Source of the DNA: Chryseobacterium endalhagicum
GTDB lineage: Bacteria > Bacteroidota > Bacteroidia > Flavobacteriales > Weeksellaceae
Assembly (NCBI RefSeq): GCF_016745235.1
Contig: NZ_JAELVM010000003.1
Location: 124,001 to 188,000 of the forward strand
Length of the DNA stretch: 64,000 nucleotides
Direction of reading: 5' to 3'
Both the position numbers and the translations under genes were made by a program. Each line of letters begins with the position of its first letter. Positions within the stretch are counted from its first letter, which is position 1. This document shows positions 60,022 to 64,000 of the stretch, one piece after another. The notes below the pieces were generated by a model that saw only the letters and a program-made list of their open reading frames with translations, did no database searches and was not told where the DNA came from.

Positions 60022-60627
60022 TTTTTTATTTTTTAAATAATAATTAGCTTCTTTATTGGAGTTTTTATTGGTATACTGAAGGTCCGAAACAGATTTTTGA
60101 CGGGTGAAAATGATAATGCAAAGCATTTTCATATTTCCTGAACTGATATCGGCTTTCGGTTAATTCATTCGCCAGCCCTGAAATATTCTGATGAGGGCAA
60201 AGCTTTTTTCTGCATTCATAAAAATATTTATGATGCAAAATTAGGCATGGGAAAGGCTTAGAATGTTCCGCAGGATAAATGTGAACTTATTATATTGACA
60301 TAATTTAACTAATTGAAAACAAATCATTTAAATATAAAAACGTGTTCCAATTTATAATTCTGAACCTGTTTTTAAAAAATTCAGGAGGTGTAAGAAGAGA
60401 ATTTTTTAATGCAGCAAGTATTTTTGAAATATCAGCTATAACAACAAAAAAACCTGCAATTAATTAAAATTGCAGGTTTGATACCTTTTTAAGCATTTTC
60501 TGAGTTTTACTCTTGCTTTTGCGGACTGAAAGGAACCACTGTAGAACACTTGATACGTCTTTTAACTTTTTTGAACTGTATCTAATAGTAGTAGGAAACT
60601 TTAATCGAAAATAAACTATTAACGGGC
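60022..60627. other. Intergenic region with terminator
   Basis: 606 bp. The perfect hairpin AAACCTGCAATT/AATTGCAGGTTT (60450-60479) is near the right end. No convincing gene; a frame (60346-60468) ending KKPAIN lacks an ATG. Otherwise AT-rich. Confidence 0.5.
60450..60479. terminator. Perfect hairpin terminator
   Basis: AAACCTGCAATT and AATTGCAGGTTT with a 6-nt loop, A run on the left and T on the right after GATACC. Probably stops the gene at 60628 (minus strand). Confidence 0.7.
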
Positions 60628-61134
60628 TTATCTGAATCTAAAACCCTCTAATAATTCCTTCATTAAATCCCCGGCTCTCTGTTTCTCCCCATTTACAAAC
60701 GCATTGTACTCGATTTCAATGGTAACAACATCCTTGCTTTTTGTATTCTTCACTTCAATCTTATGATAGGACTTTTTTCCGATCTGGTAATCCAAAATTA
60801 AAAAGCTCGTGTCTTTGACGTGTCTGGTGTTCAATTTATTATACTTTGGCCTTTTATCCTCATTATAGTCAGTAGGCCATTCACTTTTTCCAACAAAAAA
60901 TCTAACAATGATATTGCCTTTTTTATATGCGAAATCAGTGACAAGCAATCTATAAGGTTCTGGTGGGATTCCACTCCTAACCATCTTATTTATGGATTCT
61001 GTATTTTCCTTATCATCAAAGATATTTAACCCTTTTGAAAGCGTTACTTCAATTTCGGGTGTAAGATTAATTTGTTTTTGTGCCATAGCTGTTGTGAACA
61101 ACATTACGAACATCATCGTTAACTTAATTCTCAT
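60628..61134 (-). CDS. Secreted hypothetical protein
   Basis: 168 residues. Signal peptide (MRIKLTMMFVMLFTTAMAQ), mature part mixed alpha/beta with IVRFFVGKSEWPTDYN and a Lys-rich middle (NKLNTRHVKDTSFLIL). Not recognised. Upstream of it 61135-61648 has no intact gene. Confidence 0.65.
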   Translation of the reverse strand: MRIKLTMMFVMLFTTAMAQKQINLTPEIEVTLSKGLNIFDDKENTESINKMVRSGIPPEPYRLLVTDFAYKKGNIIVRFFVGKSEWPTDYNEDKRPKYNKLNTRHVKDTSFLILDYQIGKKSYHKIEVKNTKSKDVVTIEIEYNAFVNGEKQRAGDLMKELLEGFRFR

Positions 61135-61648
61135 AATCTAATTATCTGGCCATAAATCTATTAAAAAACAGTAAGAAATCCAGGCAGGTAATTTTACATT
61201 TTAACAACATTTACTATTCTCCATTTGCTTCAAATATTTAGCAGCTCATTTTAGACTAGTGATTATGCCGGTAAGGTTTCTAGATTCCAAAACCGAAGAA
61301 GTTTAAATCCTGGAAGCAAAATACAAACCCGCTAATTTTCTAGTTGAGGAGTGTAATACCATACATTAATAAGTAATAGGAGATTTCTATTTGAATAGTA
61401 CTTTGTAGTTCCGTTTTTATGATATTCTCCAAGTAACAATTTTTACAAATCCTGTATTGCTAATCTTGATACACGAAGAATGGTCCTCAATCAAAGATGT
61501 TTTTTTATCGCTAAAATAAACAAGAGCAGGATAACCTGCTCTTGAATTTTAAACTTTAACATTTTTTATCTTAATTGATATTCAAATTATTAGCTGTGAA
61601 AATTATCAAATCACTGAGTTTGAAACATTACCCCTAAATTGTTACCAA
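61135..61648. other. Intergenic region, possible decayed gene
   Basis: 514 bp. Plus-strand stretches reading MPVRFLDSKTEEV-stop and ILEAKYKPANFLVEECNTIH-stop (about 61265-61366, different frames) look like coding debris. A strong hairpin CAAGAGCAGG/CCTGCTCTTG (61521-61544) closes the M1 peptidase side. Confidence 0.4.
61521..61544 (-). terminator. Terminator of the M1 peptidase gene
   Basis: CAAGAGCAGG and CCTGCTCTTG pair around ATAA; T-rich on the minus-strand side (TTTATTTTAGCG). Confidence 0.75.
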
Positions 61649-64000
61649 TTAATCACCGGCACTCACCGTAACGCCTACTCCTCCGCCTCCAGATTTTGCA
61701 TCTTCATCCAGATTTACTTTGTTTGGCTTCGATTTGAAATCGTGAACATTATTTTTCACATTCCGGTCGATCAGTTTTGCGTAAGGATCTATTCCGGCTT
61801 GCAAAGGTTCTTCATCCACTAAGAAAGTAAAGCTTTTCTCAGGTTTATCTATTTTAACTTTTTGTAAAATCAATTCCCTACCTTCAGGAAACTTTATAGA
61901 TTTTTTTCCAAAGACTCCTATATCAACATAATCGTTAACAGGAGTTTTCTTCGATTTTCCTTTTCCATCAACACGGTACTTTGCACTTCCAACCGTAAGT
62001 TTTACTTCATATTGCTTTCCAACTTTTTTGTAGGAAAGATCCTTAATATAATTTTCATTCAGCGTGATGGTTTCAAACAAATCTTTGATAAGATACTGCA
62101 AACTGTCAGGCGTCTCTTTTTTCAGAAGATCTACAAATTCAACCGAATTGGTGTAAGGTGGCTCTTGAAATTTGGTTTGATCCAGATATTTTTTTAAAAT
62201 AGAATTCAGTTTTGCTTCTCCTAAGTAATCTTTAAGTGCATACATTACGACGCTTCCTTTATTATAATGAATGTAATTCTGATTTTCCACCAGCATCAGA
62301 GGCATTTCTTTTTTCGTTTCTTTGGTTCGGCCCTGCAAATATTTATCAAGCTCATAACTCAGAAATTTTTTCATAGCCGGAGCACCATACTCGTGCTCCA
62401 TCACCATCAAGGCTGAATATTGTGAAAATGTTTCGGACATCATAGCACTTCCTTGCACATTCCCCCCAACAACTTGATGTCCCCACCACTGGTGTGCCAC
62501 TTCGTGAGCCGTCACATAGAAGGGAACATCTATTTTTTCTGGTTTATCGCTTTCGACTTTAGTCAGAAAACCAATTTCTTCGGAGTATGGAATAGTATTT
62601 GGGAAAGATTGTGCAAAAGCAGCATATCTCGGAAACTCGATGATGCGAACCTGCCTGTGCTGATAGGGTCCAAAATTTTTGGTGTAATAGGTCAAACTAT
62701 TTTTGATGGAAGATATCATTCTGTCCAAATTATATTCGTGTCCTTTTTGATAATAAATCTCGATATTCACATTGTTCCATTTTGCTTTTTTCACCTGATA
62801 ATCAGCAGAAAGAAAGGCATAGAAATTAAGAATCGGTGAATCCATTTTATACGTGAAATATCTTCTTTTGTTCGCTTTCCACTCTTTTTGCAGATAGCCC
62901 GGCGCAATTGCTATCTGATTATCATCGGTCGAAATCTGAGTCTGGAAGCGGATCCAGTCAGAATCAGTTGAAATAAAATTATTCATTCTAGCTGTCTGGT
63001 CGTTCACTTTTGCCAATCTCGGTTTTGGCTTCAGACCATATTTTTTTCGCGCAGAATTTTCTGAAAGTTCAACATCCGAATTATATCCCAAACCAGGCAA
63101 ATTACCGGAATTGAAGAACGTGCCATTTTTCACGATATCTGTTATTGCGCTGTTGGCAAATCCTTTCGGTTTGAATTCGTATTTGAAATGAATCGAAACT
63201 GAATCTCCAGGCTGAATGGGATTGTTGAGTTTAACAAGTTTTAATCCCGATTTTTCATCATTGAAAATCTCTTTTCCTGCACCCGACACTTGTATTTTAT
63301 CGAAAGAATAATGACCATCCAGATTGTTTGGATATCTAATGATAATACTATCAATTGCTTTTTGATGTTTGTTTTTTATGTAGTAATATCCATCCACTTT
63401 CCAGGATTGATCTTCTGGCGAAAGATCAATTTTTAAGTCCGAAGAAACGATTCTCGGCTGATCTATTTTTTCTAAATACTTGTATTTTTTCTCATACTCA
63501 AGTCTCATTTTTTCAGATTCGACGTCTGAATATTGTGAGTTTAAAATGTGGGTATTGTAATAGATAAACGCACCAAGTCCAACCGTTGAGAACAAGAACA
63601 AAAACAGTAAAACTTTATGTTTTAATCTGAATGATGTTTTTGATAAAAGATATTTTTTGGACAATCCTTTTTCCTTGCCTCTCGGAAAAACTAAAAGTGC
63701 AATGAATAATAAGAACATCATCATCAGGATCCAATACGATTTCACAATGAAATAGCTGTAAAGCACCTGTCCAAAACCGTTCAAAGCTGAATAAGGAAGT
63801 GTTGGGCCTTTGGAATTGAACCTGTACAAAATGTCATTCATTTCCAAATAATTATACAAAATCGGAAGGAAAACAATTGGGAAAATTGCTAAAAAGAATC
63901 CAAAATATTTGTTATTGACAATCAATTGGACAAACAAACTAAAGCCTATCAAAACCAGATAATAAGGCAGATTATAAAGGTTGAATTTCAAATAAGTCAA
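61649..64000 (-). CDS. Membrane-anchored M1-family metallopeptidase (5' end outside window)
   Basis: At least 783 residues, reading off the right edge, so the N-terminus is missing. Hydrophobic segments (NLPYYLVLIGFSLFVQLIV, FFLAIFPIVFLPILY, SYWILMMMFLLFIALLVF, VLLFLFLFSTVGLGAFIYY) come first, then the M1 domain with HEVAH (visible residues 499-503), a Glu ligand at 523 and SETFSQYSALMVMEHEY. Fusions of ABC-2 type permease to M1 peptidase are known in Bacteroidota. It ends in a Gly-rich GGGGVGVTVSAGD tail. It would cleave N-terminal residues outside the cytoplasm. Confidence 0.88.
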   Translation of the reverse strand: MTYLKFNLYNLPYYLVLIGFSLFVQLIVNNKYFGFFLAIFPIVFLPILYNYLEMNDILYRFNSKGPTLPYSALNGFGQVLYSYFIVKSYWILMMMFLLFIALLVFPRGKEKGLSKKYLLSKTSFRLKHKVLLFLFLFSTVGLGAFIYYNTHILNSQYSDVESEKMRLEYEKKYKYLEKIDQPRIVSSDLKIDLSPEDQSWKVDGYYYIKNKHQKAIDSIIIRYPNNLDGHYSFDKIQVSGAGKEIFNDEKSGLKLVKLNNPIQPGDSVSIHFKYEFKPKGFANSAITDIVKNGTFFNSGNLPGLGYNSDVELSENSARKKYGLKPKPRLAKVNDQTARMNNFISTDSDWIRFQTQISTDDNQIAIAPGYLQKEWKANKRRYFTYKMDSPILNFYAFLSADYQVKKAKWNNVNIEIYYQKGHEYNLDRMISSIKNSLTYYTKNFGPYQHRQVRIIEFPRYAAFAQSFPNTIPYSEEIGFLTKVESDKPEKIDVPFYVTAHEVAHQWWGHQVVGGNVQGSAMMSETFSQYSALMVMEHEYGAPAMKKFLSYELDKYLQGRTKETKKEMPLMLVENQNYIHYNKGSVVMYALKDYLGEAKLNSILKKYLDQTKFQEPPYTNSVEFVDLLKKETPDSLQYLIKDLFETITLNENYIKDLSYKKVGKQYEVKLTVGSAKYRVDGKGKSKKTPVNDYVDIGVFGKKSIKFPEGRELILQKVKIDKPEKSFTFLVDEEPLQAGIDPYAKLIDRNVKNNVHDFKSKPNKVNLDEDAKSGGGGVGVTVSAGD

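Noticed and set aside
60346..60468. GG-leader type ORF ending KKPAIN
   Set aside because: It has an NSGG but no ATG or acceptable start and no Cys; the resemblance is weak.
1..64000. tRNA or rRNA genes
   Set aside because: No T-loop consensus with cloverleaf context and no rRNA-like sequence was found on either strand.

Overview
The window looks like chromosome of a Chryseobacterium-type member of the Flavobacteriia (Weeksellaceae). Reasons: low GC; Bacteroidota promoters (TTTG, about 17-20 bp, TAnnTTTG) before several genes; almost no Shine-Dalgarno sites; and genes typical of that group, such as a DAHP synthase-chorismate mutase fusion, DUF4294, a GldI-like lipoprotein, GG-leader peptides, proteins opening with a GINT..P.ATL stalk motif, and M28/M42 peptidases. 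I saw no tRNA, rRNA, CRISPR array or intact insertion sequence.

Layout. 0-2.2 kb: end of an aminotransferase, then a 2-Cys peroxiredoxin with thioredoxin and a small partner gene. 2.3-5.2 kb: VOC protein, Bax-inhibitor-1 protein, secreted protein and LuxC-type acyl-CoA reductase. 5.3-9.2 kb: ferredoxin, serC, serA-like and DUF1015, a serine-biosynthesis block. 9.2-13.4 kb: three tandem secreted M28 peptidases, the first with broken active-site residues. 13.4-15.6 kb: a non-coding dispersed repeat in two inverted copies around decayed genes. 15.6-21 kb: a PDZ aspartyl protease, an AT-rich AAA-ATPase/HEPN-like pair (candidate defence module), and two PPIase lipoproteins. 21.2-21.9 kb: three tandem copies of the same repeat family. 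22-28.4 kb: spondin-domain lipoprotein, ilvE, mnmD, Nudix, DUF4294, M42 peptidase and rpe. 29.3-31.2 kb: a compact MNIO (DUF692) RiPP-like operon whose precursor ends GGGCPACGMG. 31.4-40.6 kb: GH29 fucosidase, ndk, rsgA, DAHP synthase-chorismate mutase with a structured leader, dnaX with an A10 slippery run, a TetR regulator and an alpha-oxoamine synthase.

41-53 kb is accessory and regulator-rich: AraC and LuxR-type regulators, secreted proteins, an MFS transporter, a nuclease, and an AraC-controlled acetolactate decarboxylase/cupin-MRJP/monooxygenase operon. 53.2-57.9 kb holds three small Cys-rich double-glycine leader peptides around a histidine kinase/response regulator pair. 58-64 kb holds secreted proteins of unknown function and the C-terminal part of a membrane-anchored M1 peptidase.

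The observations I rate highest are the MNIO precursor operon, the dnaX slippage site, the AAA/HEPN-like pair, the dispersed repeat family at two loci, the GG-leader peptides, and an AATTTGAG...ATGGTTATTAGTTTTT element with a possible sigma-54-driven small RNA. Positions, motifs and reading frames were read from the sequence. Family names are from memory of those families and were not checked by any search.
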